DNA from: an uncultured Pelagibacteraceae bacterium
GTDB taxonomy: Bacteria; Pseudomonadota; Alphaproteobacteria; Pelagibacterales; Pelagibacteraceae
Direction: 5' to 3'
Length of the DNA stretch: 55,222 nt
Assembly: GCA_902536925.1 (NCBI GenBank)
Contig: CACAZL010000007.1
Location: 1-55,222 of the forward strand
Made by a program: the position numbers and the translations under genes. The first letter of the stretch is position 1, and every line of letters starts with the position of its first letter. The notes under the pieces were generated by a model, which saw nothing but the letters and a program-made list of their open reading frames with translations, ran no database searches and was not told the DNA's origin. Shown one piece after another: positions 1-8,771 of this stretch.

Positions 1-2405
1 TTTTACTTCAAGACTATACTGGAATTCCTGCAGTTGCAGATTTAGCTGCAATGAGAGAAGCCGTAAAAGAAAAAAATAAAGATCCAAGCACTATTAATCC
101 ATTATCATCAGTTGATTTGGTAATTGATCACTCTGTACAAGTAGATAAATTTGCAAATAAAAATTCATTAAAAGAAAATGTTGATATTGAATTTAACAGG
201 AATGCTGAAAGATATTCTTTTCTTAAATGGGGGCAACAAGCATTCAATAATTTTAGAATAGTTCCACCGGGAACTGGAATATGTCATCAAGTCAATCTGG
301 AATACCTTTCAAAAGTTGTTTGGAATGAAAAATATAAAGATGAAGAATATATATTTCCAGATACTTTAGTTGGAACAGATAGTCATACAACTATGGTAAA
401 TGGTCTATCGGTTTTAGGCTGGGGCGTAGGTGGAATTGAAGCTGAAGCCGGAATGTTAGGTCAACCTATCTCGATGTTAATACCTGAAGTTATTGGGTTT
501 GAAATGAAATCAAAAATGCCAGAAGGTACAACAGCAACTGATCTTGTTTTAACTGTAGTTAAAATGTTGAGAGACAAAGGAGTTGTTGGAAAGTTTGTTG
601 AATTCTATGGTGAAGGACTAAAAAATCTGACTTTAGCAGATAGAGCTACTATAGCAAATATGGCACCTGAGTATGGTGCTACTTGTGGTTTTTTCCCAAT
701 AGATGACGAGACTTTAAAATATTTAAAATTCTCAGGAAGAGATGATCAAAATGTTGAAATTGTAAAACAGTATGCTCAAGAACAAGGACTTTGGGCAAGT
801 TTAGATATAGAATTTACAGATACTCTATCTTTAGATATGTCAACTATAGTGCCGACTATTTCAGGACCAAAACGTCCCCAAGATAAAGTTTTGCTAACTA
901 ATGCATCATCAAATTTTAAAAAAGTGTTTTCAGAAGTTACTAAAAAAGAAGAACCAAATATTTATAATGTTGAAAAAGAAGAATTTAAAATAACTGATGG
1001 TGATGTTTTAATTGCTGCAATCACTTCTTGCACTAATACCTCTAATCCAAGTGTACTAATTGGAGCAGGTTTACTTGCAAAAAATGCAATTGAAAAAGGT
1101 TTAATGACTAAGCCCTGGGTGAAAACATCTTTAGCACCTGGATCTCAAGTAGTTACAGATTATTTAGAAAAAGCTGGGCTGAATATTTATTTAGATAAGT
1201 TAGGATTTAATTTAGTTGGTTATGGATGCACTACTTGTATTGGTAATTCAGGTCCATTAGCTGATAACATATCAGACTCCATAAAAAATAATAATATTTA
1301 TGCTGTTTCAGTTTTATCTGGAAACAGAAACTTTGAAGGAAGAATTTCACCTCTAATAAAAGCAAACTATTTAGCATCTCCGCCATTAGTTGTTGCTTAT
1401 GCAATAGCAGGAACTATGAGATTTGATTTGTATAAGGATCCGTTAGGCAAAGATAAAGATGGTAAAGATGTTTTTTTAAAAGATATATGGCCATCTAACA
1501 AAGAAATAGAAGAAACATTAAGAGATTCGTTAAATGCAGAAATGTTTATAAAAAGATACTCAAATGTTTCCCAAGGACCAGAACAATGGCAAAAAATTAA
1601 AACAGATGAAACCAATATTTATAATTGGGAAGATAATTCAACATATGTAAAAAAACCTCCATTTTTCGACAATCTTCCTGATAAACCTGAAGGATTTAAA
1701 GAAATTAAGGATGCAAGACCACTATTAATATTAGGTGATAGCATTACCACTGATCATATTTCGCCTGCTGGATCAATTCAAAAAGATAGTCCGACTGGAG
1801 AATATTTTATGAAACATCAAATACTTCCTAAAGACTATAATTCCTATGGAGCAAGAAGAGGCAATCATGAGGTTATGATGAGAGGGACTTTTGCTAATAT
1901 AAGAATTAGAAATGAAATGGCACCTAGTACTGAGGGAGGTTTTACGAAGTTGTACCCTGAGGAAAAAGTAATGCCAGTATATGATGCGGTTGTTGAATAT
2001 AAAAAACGAGGTACCGATTTAGTTGTAATTGGTGGTAAAGAGTATGGAACTGGTTCCTCAAGAGATTGGGCGGCTAAAGGAACTAAACTTTTAGGTATAA
2101 AAGCTGTTTTTGCAGAAAGTTTTGAGAGAATTCATAGATCAAATCTTATAGGAATGGGTATACTACCATTACAGTTTAAAGATGGAATAAATAGAACTAA
2201 TCTAAAATTAGATGGCTCAGAACTATTTTCTATTATTGACTTAGAAAAAGGTATAGATCCTAGAGATGAAGTTGAGGTTGAAATCAAATATGTCTCTGGA
2301 GACATCAAGAGAATTAAAATGTTAAGTAGAATAGATACTAAGAACGAATTAGAGTATTACAAAAATGGTGGAATTTTACAATATGTACTTAGGAACATGA
2401 TTTAA
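1..2405 (+). CDS. acnA: aconitate hydratase, 5' end cut by the window
   Basis: Aconitase isomerises citrate to isocitrate in the cytosolic TCA cycle. The reading frame is already open at base 3 (QDYTGIPAVADLAAMREA, the family's conserved N-terminal stretch), so the gene begins before the window and the ATG at base 51 is internal. The three 4Fe-4S cysteines are visible in TSCTNTSNP and GYGCTTCIGNSGP, and the C-terminal swivel domain carries GDSITTDHISPAG and the KEYGTGSSRDWAAKG stretch. About 800 residues are present, fitting an AcnA-type enzyme of about 890 that lacks its start. The stop overlaps the next start by one base (TAATG), so it is probably cotranscribed with the envelope genes that follow. 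Confidence 0.97.
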   Translation, partial: LLQDYTGIPAVADLAAMREAVKEKNKDPSTINPLSSVDLVIDHSVQVDKFANKNSLKENVDIEFNRNAERYSFLKWGQQAFNNFRIVPPGTGICHQVNLEYLSKVVWNEKYKDEEYIFPDTLVGTDSHTTMVNGLSVLGWGVGGIEAEAGMLGQPISMLIPEVIGFEMKSKMPEGTTATDLVLTVVKMLRDKGVVGKFVEFYGEGLKNLTLADRATIANMAPEYGATCGFFPIDDETLKYLKFSGRDDQNVEIVKQYAQEQGLWASLDIEFTDTLSLDMSTIVPTISGPKRPQDKVLLTNASSNFKKVFSEVTKKEEPNIYNVEKEEFKITDGDVLIAAITSCTNTSNPSVLIGAGLLAKNAIEKGLMTKPWVKTSLAPGSQVVTDYLEKAGLNIYLDKLGFNLVGYGCTTCIGNSGPLADNISDSIKNNNIYAVSVLSGNRNFEGRISPLIKANYLASPPLVVAYAIAGTMRFDLYKDPLGKDKDGKDVFLKDIWPSNKEIEETLRDSLNAEMFIKRYSNVSQGPEQWQKIKTDETNIYNWEDNSTYVKKPPFFDNLPDKPEGFKEIKDARPLLILGDSITTDHISPAGSIQKDSPTGEYFMKHQILPKDYNSYGARRGNHEVMMRGTFANIRIRNEMAPSTEGGFTKLYPEEKVMPVYDAVVEYKKRGTDLVVIGGKEYGTGSSRDWAAKGTKLLGIKAVFAESFERIHRSNLIGMGILPLQFKDGINRTNLKLDGSELFSIIDLEKGIDPRDEVEVEIKYVSGDIKRIKMLSRIDTKNELEYYKNGGILQYVLRNMI

Positions 2406-3049
2406 TGGATGAAGATATTGAAATAATAAATACCCAAACGCGTAATGAAAAAATTAAAAACTTTTTTATAAATAATAAAAATTCTTTAATTTCAATATTA
2501 GTAATAATTATCTTGGCTTTAATTGGCTACTTTTCTTTTGAAGAATATCAATCTAGCAAAAGAGAAAAATTAGCTGATAAATACGACTTAGCTGTAATAA
2601 GATATGAAGCTGATAATAAATATAATGTGATCCCAGATCTTAAAGAGGTGATTAATGCTAAAGACAAAACATATTCTCCTCTAGCTTTTTATTTTTTGCT
2701 TGATAACGATTTGATAAATTCAAAAGATGAAATTAACAATTATTTTGATATTTTAATTAATGATATTGGCTTGGATAAAAAGTTTAAAGAGCTAACCATC
2801 TTTAAAAAAGGCCTATATAATTCAGATTTTTCAGATGAAAATGAATTGCTAGCTATTTTTAATCCTTTAATTAAAGCGGATAGTATATGGAAACCACATA
2901 GTCTTTATATTATGGCTGAATATTATTTATCAAAAAATCAAATGCAAAAATCAAAAGAATTTTTTGAGCAAATAGTTAGTCTTGAAAATAATAACTCTAA
3001 AATAAAAACCAAAGCTCAAAAAAGGCTAAGATCTAGTTTCAGTGAGTAG
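2405..3049 (+). CDS. YfgM-like TPR-type inner-membrane protein
   Basis: This 214-residue protein has a short charged N-terminus, one membrane segment at about residues 28-47 (ISILVIIILALIGYFSF) and a helical region outside the membrane that ends with a TPR-like repeat (YIMAEYYLSKNQMQKSKEFFEQ). The layout matches the YfgM/TPR_21 family, which in other proteobacteria sits beside bamB and has been linked to the Sec/PpiD periplasmic chaperone network. Its immediate partner here is a BamB-like lipoprotein, overlapping by 8 bases, which supports the assignment. The sequence is lysine- and asparagine-rich like the rest of the region. Function is by family and synteny only. Confidence 0.7.
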   Translation: MDEDIEIINTQTRNEKIKNFFINNKNSLISILVIIILALIGYFSFEEYQSSKREKLADKYDLAVIRYEADNKYNVIPDLKEVINAKDKTYSPLAFYFLLDNDLINSKDEINNYFDILINDIGLDKKFKELTIFKKGLYNSDFSDENELLAIFNPLIKADSIWKPHSLYIMAEYYLSKNQMQKSKEFFEQIVSLENNNSKIKTKAQKRLRSSFSE

Positions 3050-4310
3050 GATAGTATTATATTTCGTTTTTTTACTTTTATTATCAAGTTGTGGTCAAAG
3101 TGATAAATCTGTAGAAAATACTAATTCTAAAATTTTATTTGAAGAAATTAAACCAATAAAACAACAATTAAATCCAAATACACAAATAAATCTATCTAAA
3201 TTTGTTAAAGATAATAGTTTTATAAATAATAATACAAATAATAATGGAAATATAAACTTTGAGCCAACATTTGAAAAAAAGAAAACGTTTAAATTCTCAA
3301 AGATTAAACAGTTTAATTCAATTGATACAGATATTTTATTTATCGAAAATAATGATCTAATTTATTTTGATAATAAAGGAACGATATTCAGAATTAACGA
3401 AAATTTTGAAACTTTGTGGAAAGCAAATCATTACTCAAAGAAAGAGAGAAAACTTAATCCAATATTATATTTTAATTATATAGATAATAAAATTCTTACC
3501 GTAGATACTCTTTCAAATATTTTTTCATTTAATTTAAATAATGGGGAACTAAACTGGAAGAAAGATAGTCTATCTCCATTTAATTCAAATATTGCTATAA
3601 AAAATGATAAATTTGTTACTGTCGATTTTGATAATGTAATTAGATGTTTCTCAATAGTAGATGGAAATGAATTATGGAATTTCAAAACAGAAAATACATT
3701 CATTAAATCTCAAAAAAAATTATCTGTAATTATTAAAGATGACATTGTTTATTCACTTAATAATTTGGGTGATCTTACTGCATTAAATATTAATGATGGG
3801 AGTTTAGTTTGGCAAACACCTACTCAGAGCAGCGAAATATTCTTAAATGCATTTAGTCTAAAAAATTCTGAAATGATTTTAAATAATGAAACAATATATT
3901 TTTCAAATAACAAAAATGAGCTATTCTCAATTGACACAAGAACGGGCATAGTAAAATGGAAACAAACTGTAAATTCCAGTTTAAAGCCTACGATTTCTGA
4001 AAATTATATTTTTAATATTTCTGAGGAAGGATATTTATTCGTCATTGATAGTGAGAGTGGAAATATAATTAGGATAACTGATGTTTTCTCAAATTTTAAA
4101 AAAAGAGAAAAAATTAAACCAGTAGGTTTTGTTCTTGCTAAGAATAAAATTTATTTGTCCACCGATAATGGAAGAATTTTGATTATCAATTTAACTAATT
4201 CTGAAACAGAAAATGTAATTAAATTTAATAATGAAAAAATATCGAGACCATTTATTAATAATGCTAATATTTTTTTAATTAAAAATAATGGAATTATAAA
4301 ATCAAATTAA
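3042..4310 (+). CDS. bamB: BamB-like PQQ-repeat outer-membrane lipoprotein
   Basis: The likely start is a GTG overlapping the previous gene by 8 bases. It gives a lipoprotein signal peptide with lipobox LSSC, so Cys17 would be lipidated. The rest is a repeated beta-propeller pattern with W/K-rich PQQ-like blades, for example NNGELNWKKDSL, VDGNELWNFKTE, NDGSLVWQTPTQ and RTGIVKWKQTVN, about one every 40-45 residues. BamB is an accessory subunit of the BAM machine that folds outer-membrane beta-barrels. The yfgM-bamB pairing is conserved in many proteobacteria. The GTPase gene der that often follows is absent here. At 422 residues it is slightly longer than typical because of a low-complexity Asn-rich N-terminal linker at about residues 50-75. 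Confidence 0.8.
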   Translation: MSRIVLYFVFLLLLSSCGQSDKSVENTNSKILFEEIKPIKQQLNPNTQINLSKFVKDNSFINNNTNNNGNINFEPTFEKKKTFKFSKIKQFNSIDTDILFIENNDLIYFDNKGTIFRINENFETLWKANHYSKKERKLNPILYFNYIDNKILTVDTLSNIFSFNLNNGELNWKKDSLSPFNSNIAIKNDKFVTVDFDNVIRCFSIVDGNELWNFKTENTFIKSQKKLSVIIKDDIVYSLNNLGDLTALNINDGSLVWQTPTQSSEIFLNAFSLKNSEMILNNETIYFSNNKNELFSIDTRTGIVKWKQTVNSSLKPTISENYIFNISEEGYLFVIDSESGNIIRITDVFSNFKKREKIKPVGFVLAKNKIYLSTDNGRILIINLTNSETENVIKFNNEKISRPFINNANIFLIKNNGIIKSN

Positions 4311-4741
4311 TGTTATTAAAATTTTTAGAAAAAATTGGAAGAAAAAAAGTAGTTTTAGATAGGGGTCCATCTCATCCTAAATTTAATGAAGCTAAACCAT
4401 GGATGAATAGATATTATTTATTATTTAGGAATAGACCAAAATGGTTCCCATTTAATATATTAATTCATGAAATGTTGGATGATGATCATGGGGATGGAGT
4501 TCATAATCATCTATTCCCTTATATTACAATAATTTTGAGAGGCGGTTATTGGGAAACTACTAAAAAAGGAAAGTTCTGGAGAAAACCTGGATATATCGGA
4601 TTTAGATCAGCCAATGCATATCATAGAGTAGACCTTGAACCAGGAACAAGGCCAATGACAATTTTTATCTCTGGACCTTTTGGATTAAGAAAAGGACCAA
4701 GATCAGAATACGGTATTGATTTTAATTCAAAAAAGAATTAA
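4310..4741 (+). CDS. cupin-like conserved protein of unknown function
   Basis: This small protein of 143 residues overlaps both neighbours by one base, suggesting translational coupling. The middle resembles a single double-stranded beta-helix (cupin) domain: paired histidines in DGVHNHLF, then strand-like ITIILRGGYWE, the turn PGYIGFRSANAYHRV with another His, and a closing MTIFISGPFG. Such His spacing often marks a metal-binding cupin, but no substrate can be inferred. Similar single-domain proteins occur in marine bacteria and their phages. It is not recognisably any named enzyme; the fold call is moderate and the function unknown. Confidence 0.5.
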   Translation: MLLKFLEKIGRKKVVLDRGPSHPKFNEAKPWMNRYYLLFRNRPKWFPFNILIHEMLDDDHGDGVHNHLFPYITIILRGGYWETTKKGKFWRKPGYIGFRSANAYHRVDLEPGTRPMTIFISGPFGLRKGPRSEYGIDFNSKKN

Positions 4742-5796
4742 TGCAAAAAAGTTTTGTTAAAGAGTTTAAACTTTACTGCAAAAAAAAAAATTTAGATGTT
4801 AATTCCCATCAGATAAAACTCATAAAAACATTAGAAGAATATTTTAAATTAAACTACAAATCATTTATCTCAAAAATTTTATCAAAAAAAAATTATAAAA
4901 AAGGTTTTTATCTTTATGGAGATGTTGGCGTTGGCAAAACCATGATATTAGACTTTTTTTTCAACTTAGTTGAGGGTAAAAAATTAAAACTTCACTTCAA
5001 TGAGTTTATGCTTAGCTTTCACGATTTTGTACACCAATTCAAAGATAAAAATAATGAAAATAAAATAAGTAAATTTGTTAAAAAATTAAAATCGAAAGCA
5101 AAATTAATATATTTTGACGAGTTTCAAGTTACAAATATAGTAGATGCAATGATACTTGGAAAATTATTTGAGGAAATATTTAAAGAAGATTTAAAAATTA
5201 TTGTAACTTCTAATATAAAAATCGAAAATTTGTATAAAGATGGGTTACAAAGAGATCAATTCAAACCTTTTATAAAAATAATGCAAAAGCAATCATTTGA
5301 ATATCAATTAAATATAGATGATGATTATAGAAAGTCCAAAGGCAATAAAACTCAAAGATATTACTCACCTTTAAATCAAGAAAACAATTTTAAAATAAAC
5401 AAATTATTTAGAGTGATGACTAAAGATAAGGTTTTAAAAGAAAAGATTTTAAACATTAAAGGAAGAAAATTTATTTTAAAAAATTTCTATGATGGAATTG
5501 TTCGATTAACCTTTAAAGAAGTATGTGATAAAAATTTAGGATCAGAAGATTATATTAAAATAGTAAAAAATTGTTTTTTTATAGTTATGGAAAATGTACC
5601 AGCATTTAATGATTTAAATTCAAATCAACAACAAAGATTTATTACTTTTTTAGATATCGTGTATGATCAAAATATACCTATAGCCATTAGTGCAGAACAA
5701 AATATTGATAAACTTACATCATCAAGATTATTAGAAAAACCATTTAAGCGAACCATTAGCCGAATATATGAATTAACATCTAAAAAACATTTATGA
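4741..5796 (+). CDS. zapE: AFG1/ZapE-family ATPase
   Basis: A P-loop ATPase of 351 residues with Walker A GDVGVGKT at residues 60-67 and Walker B LIYFDEFQV at about 122-130, followed by the family's VTSNIKIENLYKDGLQRDQF segment, split across conserved blocks. This is the AFG1-like/ZapE family: ZapE interacts with FtsZ during division in Escherichia coli, while eukaryotic Afg1 acts on mitochondrial membrane proteins. The segment RDQFKPFI and the late SAEQNIDKL/RLLEKPFKRTISR region, resembling an arginine-finger area, are both present, so it appears intact. It overlaps the cupin-like gene by one base and yjbQ by four. Confidence 0.9.
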   Translation: MQKSFVKEFKLYCKKKNLDVNSHQIKLIKTLEEYFKLNYKSFISKILSKKNYKKGFYLYGDVGVGKTMILDFFFNLVEGKKLKLHFNEFMLSFHDFVHQFKDKNNENKISKFVKKLKSKAKLIYFDEFQVTNIVDAMILGKLFEEIFKEDLKIIVTSNIKIENLYKDGLQRDQFKPFIKIMQKQSFEYQLNIDDDYRKSKGNKTQRYYSPLNQENNFKINKLFRVMTKDKVLKEKILNIKGRKFILKNFYDGIVRLTFKEVCDKNLGSEDYIKIVKNCFFIVMENVPAFNDLNSNQQQRFITFLDIVYDQNIPIAISAEQNIDKLTSSRLLEKPFKRTISRIYELTSKKHL

Positions 5797-6212
5797 GACA
5801 AGAATTTTTTAATCTGGAACTTAAAACAAATGGTCAAAAATTATATGAATTTACCGATCAAACGATAGGCTGGATAAATAAAAATAATTTTAATAATGGT
5901 ATTTTAAATTTAAGCATTCAGCACACTAGTGCATCTTTAATCGTTCAAGAAAACGCTGATCCTGATGTTCAATCAGATTTAATTAATTATTTTGACAAAA
6001 TTGCTCCAATGGATAATAAATTGTACATTCATACAATAGAAGGTAAGGACGATATGCCAGCTCATATAAAGTCAGCTTTAACTAATAATCAAATATCCCT
6101 AAGTATAAAAAACAAACAACTTTTGTTAGGAACTTGGCAAGGAATTTACCTTTTTGAACATAGGTTAGCTTCTACTAAAAGGCTGATTATTCATCACTTT
6201 ATTGGAGATTAA
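5793..6212 (+). CDS. yjbQ: YjbQ family (UPF0047) protein
   Basis: A 139-residue YjbQ protein with the family hallmarks HTSASLIVQENADPDV, the HIEGKDDMPAHIK-like region (here HTIEGKDDMPAHIKSAL) and GTWQGIYLFEHR near the C-terminus, containing the conserved His/Asp/Glu set. Members form small trimers; some suppress thiamine-phosphate synthase mutants and so are annotated as secondary thiamine-phosphate synthases, but the physiological role is unsettled. It shares ATGA with the upstream zapE. Its stop directly abuts the stop of the convergent photolyase gene, with no spacer and no obvious terminator between them. Confidence 0.88.
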   Translation: MRQEFFNLELKTNGQKLYEFTDQTIGWINKNNFNNGILNLSIQHTSASLIVQENADPDVQSDLINYFDKIAPMDNKLYIHTIEGKDDMPAHIKSALTNNQISLSIKNKQLLLGTWQGIYLFEHRLASTKRLIIHHFIGD

Positions 6213-7631
6213 TTAATTTTTTAAAGTTTGAAATGCTTTAAGAGCTGCGTTCCTAGCTTCTTCATGCACGACTAATGGGGAAGGGTAGTCCAAACCAATT
6301 TTAGTTTTTATAGCTTCCTGATATTTTGTTTCCATCTCCCATGGTTTATGAATAAATTTACTTGGAACTCTCTCAAGTTCAGGTACCCATTTTTTTACAT
6401 ACAAACCTTGTTTATCAAATTTTTCACCCTGCAATATAGGATTAAAAATTCTAAAATATGGGGCTGCATCTGCACCACAGCCAGCAACCCATTGCCATTG
6501 TGCAACATTGTTTGCTTCATTAAAATCTAACAAACAATTTCTAAAATGTTTTTCACCCTCTTTCCAATTAATTCTTAAATGTTTTACAAGAAAAGAACCA
6601 ACTACCATTCTAATTCTATTATGCATCCAACCTGTTTCATAAAGTTGTCTCATCCCGGCATCAACAATTGGGTATCCGGTCATACCATTTTTCCAAGCTT
6701 TCAAATTTTTTGCATTTTTATCCCATGGAAATTTATCAAATTCTTTTCTTAAATTACCTTTTAGCATTTCAGGGAAATAATTAATTAAACTATGTGAAAA
6801 TTCTCTCCAGCCTAATTCATTTAGATATTTCTTAACACTAATATTTTTTGATTTATATTTATAACATTTTTCCCAAATGTTACTTACATGTATTTGTCCG
6901 TTTCTAATGAATGGAGAAAGTTTTGACGAACCATTTATAGCTGGATAATCTCTATCAACTCCATATTTCAACATTCTATTTTCAACAAACTCATTTAAAT
7001 ATTTTTCGGATTGTTTTTCTGTAGGGTCCCAATATTTTTCAAATTTTTTATACCAATTTTTCTTTGGCAAAATTTGATCTGGAACATTATTATTTTTGAA
7101 TAATTTTATTTTGCTCTTAACTTTTTTTACATTTAATGATTTATTTGGGATACTATCCAAGTAAATTTGCTCTCCAACTCTCCAAAATGGACTATAAACT
7201 TTATAAGGGCTTCCATCATCTTTTGTAACATTATTATATTCATTAAGAACATTTCCTTTAAAGCATTTTGAAAGTATTTTATTTTTTTCAAAAATTTTAA
7301 TGAGATCATTATCTAACTTTAATTGAGATGGCTCATATATTTTATTCCAAAATACAGAAATTTCTTGTTTGTTTTTGATTTTACTAAAAAAAGTTATCTC
7401 ATCAGAAAATACTAATTCTAATTCAATATTGTATTTAATTAACTCAATTTTAAAATTAATTAAAGATTTACTTACCCACCATTTTTGTGCTTCTCTAACA
7501 TCATCGAAATTTTCTTTATTATAAATATATAATGCTGTGACAGTATCGTAATTATTTGTTGCATAAGATAACGCAGAATTATTTTTTATTCTAAAATCGT
7601 CTCTTATCCAAACAACGGCTTTTTTTGACAT
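6213..7631 (-). CDS. phrB: class I deoxyribodipyrimidine photolyase
   Basis: Photolyase uses blue light and FADH- to split cyclobutane pyrimidine dimers. The 472-residue protein begins AVVWIRDDFRIKNNSAL, the antenna-chromophore Rossmann domain, and has the FAD-binding half with GYPIVDAGMRQL, TGWMHNRIRM, and WQWVAGCGADAAPYFRIFNP. All of these are typical of class I CPD photolyases rather than class II. It is the last gene of the leftward block, separated by 5 bases from the PLP enzyme. A surface-ocean bacterium exposed to sunlight would use it; a cryptochrome role cannot be excluded from sequence alone. Confidence 0.95.
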   Translation of the reverse strand: MSKKAVVWIRDDFRIKNNSALSYATNNYDTVTALYIYNKENFDDVREAQKWWVSKSLINFKIELIKYNIELELVFSDEITFFSKIKNKQEISVFWNKIYEPSQLKLDNDLIKIFEKNKILSKCFKGNVLNEYNNVTKDDGSPYKVYSPFWRVGEQIYLDSIPNKSLNVKKVKSKIKLFKNNNVPDQILPKKNWYKKFEKYWDPTEKQSEKYLNEFVENRMLKYGVDRDYPAINGSSKLSPFIRNGQIHVSNIWEKCYKYKSKNISVKKYLNELGWREFSHSLINYFPEMLKGNLRKEFDKFPWDKNAKNLKAWKNGMTGYPIVDAGMRQLYETGWMHNRIRMVVGSFLVKHLRINWKEGEKHFRNCLLDFNEANNVAQWQWVAGCGADAAPYFRIFNPILQGEKFDKQGLYVKKWVPELERVPSKFIHKPWEMETKYQEAIKTKIGLDYPSPLVVHEEARNAALKAFQTLKN

Positions 7632-7636
7632 ATGAT

Positions 7637-8770
7637 TTACTTTCTACCTTTAGATAGCAATTGTTTGTAAAGTTTTACATCTGCATTACCTTCGCATCCA
7701 ATAACTAAAACATTAGATTTTTCGTTAAGATTTATTAATTTCTTTGTTTTAGGATTATTACAGAGACTAATAAGACTGATAATTCCTGGTGTAGCACATT
7801 CACCACCTATTATTGATCTTTTACTCAGTTTCTTGTCTTTAAGCATTGCAACAGTTTTAGGAACTTTTGAGTCATTTACAGTAACACAACAATCACTAGT
7901 CTTTTTTAATACATGCCAAGGTATGAGAGACATTTCATTGCATGACATACCACCCATTATACTTTCTTTTCTTATTTTAATTTTTTTTAAACTTTTGCTT
8001 TTTATGCTTTGAAGTACACAATCAGCTCCATCAGGTTCAACTATTATTATTTTGGGAATTCTCTTGAAATATTTTGCAACTCCTGCAACTACACCTGCGG
8101 CCATGCCACCAACGCCAGCTTGAAGGAATATATGTGTAATATAATGCGTAGTTTGTTTTGAAATTTCTTTAACCATAATTGAATAACCAGCCATAGTTAA
8201 CAAAGGAACATGACTATAATTCTTCGTAGATACATCTTGAACAATATTCCAATTATTCTTTTTTGATAATTTTTTACACTCGTTTAATGAATTTTCGTAA
8301 TTACCTTTTACTCGAATTACATCGGCTCCAAATTTTTCAATTTCTTTTACTCTCGCTTCACTTACATATTGACTAACAAAAATTTTACATTGTAAACCCA
8401 ATCTTTGAGCTCCCCAAGCAACTGATTTACCATGATTTCCAGCTGTTGCAGATGATATTATTATATTTTTTTTCTTTTTAGATATTTTTTCTACGGCATA
8501 TGCTCCACCTAAAGCTTTAAATGATTTTAAATGAAATCTTTTCGACTCATCTTTGTAAAAAATATTATTAAGTTTTAAATTTTTGTTTAGTTTCTCTAAT
8601 TTTAATAATGGTGTTTTTTTATAGTTTTTCCACTTAGATATAGAATTAAAAGCATCGGTGATTATTTTTGACGAAATAATATTTAAAATATAGTTTCGAT
8701 TAAAACTATAATTTTTATTCGATAAAAATTTTGTATATTTCCATTTTCTATAACTATCAAAGCTTTTCAC
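7637..8770 (-). CDS. diaminopropionate ammonia-lyase-like PLP enzyme
   Basis: Fold-type II PLP lyase of 377 residues. The lysine that would bind PLP lies in HLKSFKALGGAYAVEK, preceded by YKDESKRF as in diaminopropionate ammonia-lyases. The phosphate/cofactor loop is TAGNHGKSVAWGAQRLG and the glycine-rich loop is QAGVGGMAAGV. The EPDGADCVLQSI and GECATPGI segments also match the DpaL/YgeX group more than plain threonine dehydratase. Known members release ammonia and pyruvate from 2,3-diaminopropionate; some relatives act on serine or threonine. It lies 1 base from the glnT gene, so nitrogen release and assimilation may be linked. Substrate is uncertain. Confidence 0.7.
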   Translation of the reverse strand: MKSFDSYRKWKYTKFLSNKNYSFNRNYILNIISSKIITDAFNSISKWKNYKKTPLLKLEKLNKNLKLNNIFYKDESKRFHLKSFKALGGAYAVEKISKKKKNIIISSATAGNHGKSVAWGAQRLGLQCKIFVSQYVSEARVKEIEKFGADVIRVKGNYENSLNECKKLSKKNNWNIVQDVSTKNYSHVPLLTMAGYSIMVKEISKQTTHYITHIFLQAGVGGMAAGVVAGVAKYFKRIPKIIIVEPDGADCVLQSIKSKSLKKIKIRKESIMGGMSCNEMSLIPWHVLKKTSDCCVTVNDSKVPKTVAMLKDKKLSKRSIIGGECATPGIISLISLCNNPKTKKLINLNEKSNVLVIGCEGNADVKLYKQLLSKGRK

Positions 8771-8771
8771 T

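Noticed and set aside
4741-5340. Long A-runs that might mark slippage sites or a frameshift in the ZapE-type gene
   Set aside because: The frame is continuous with Walker motifs in order and normal length; homopolymers are typical of the base composition.
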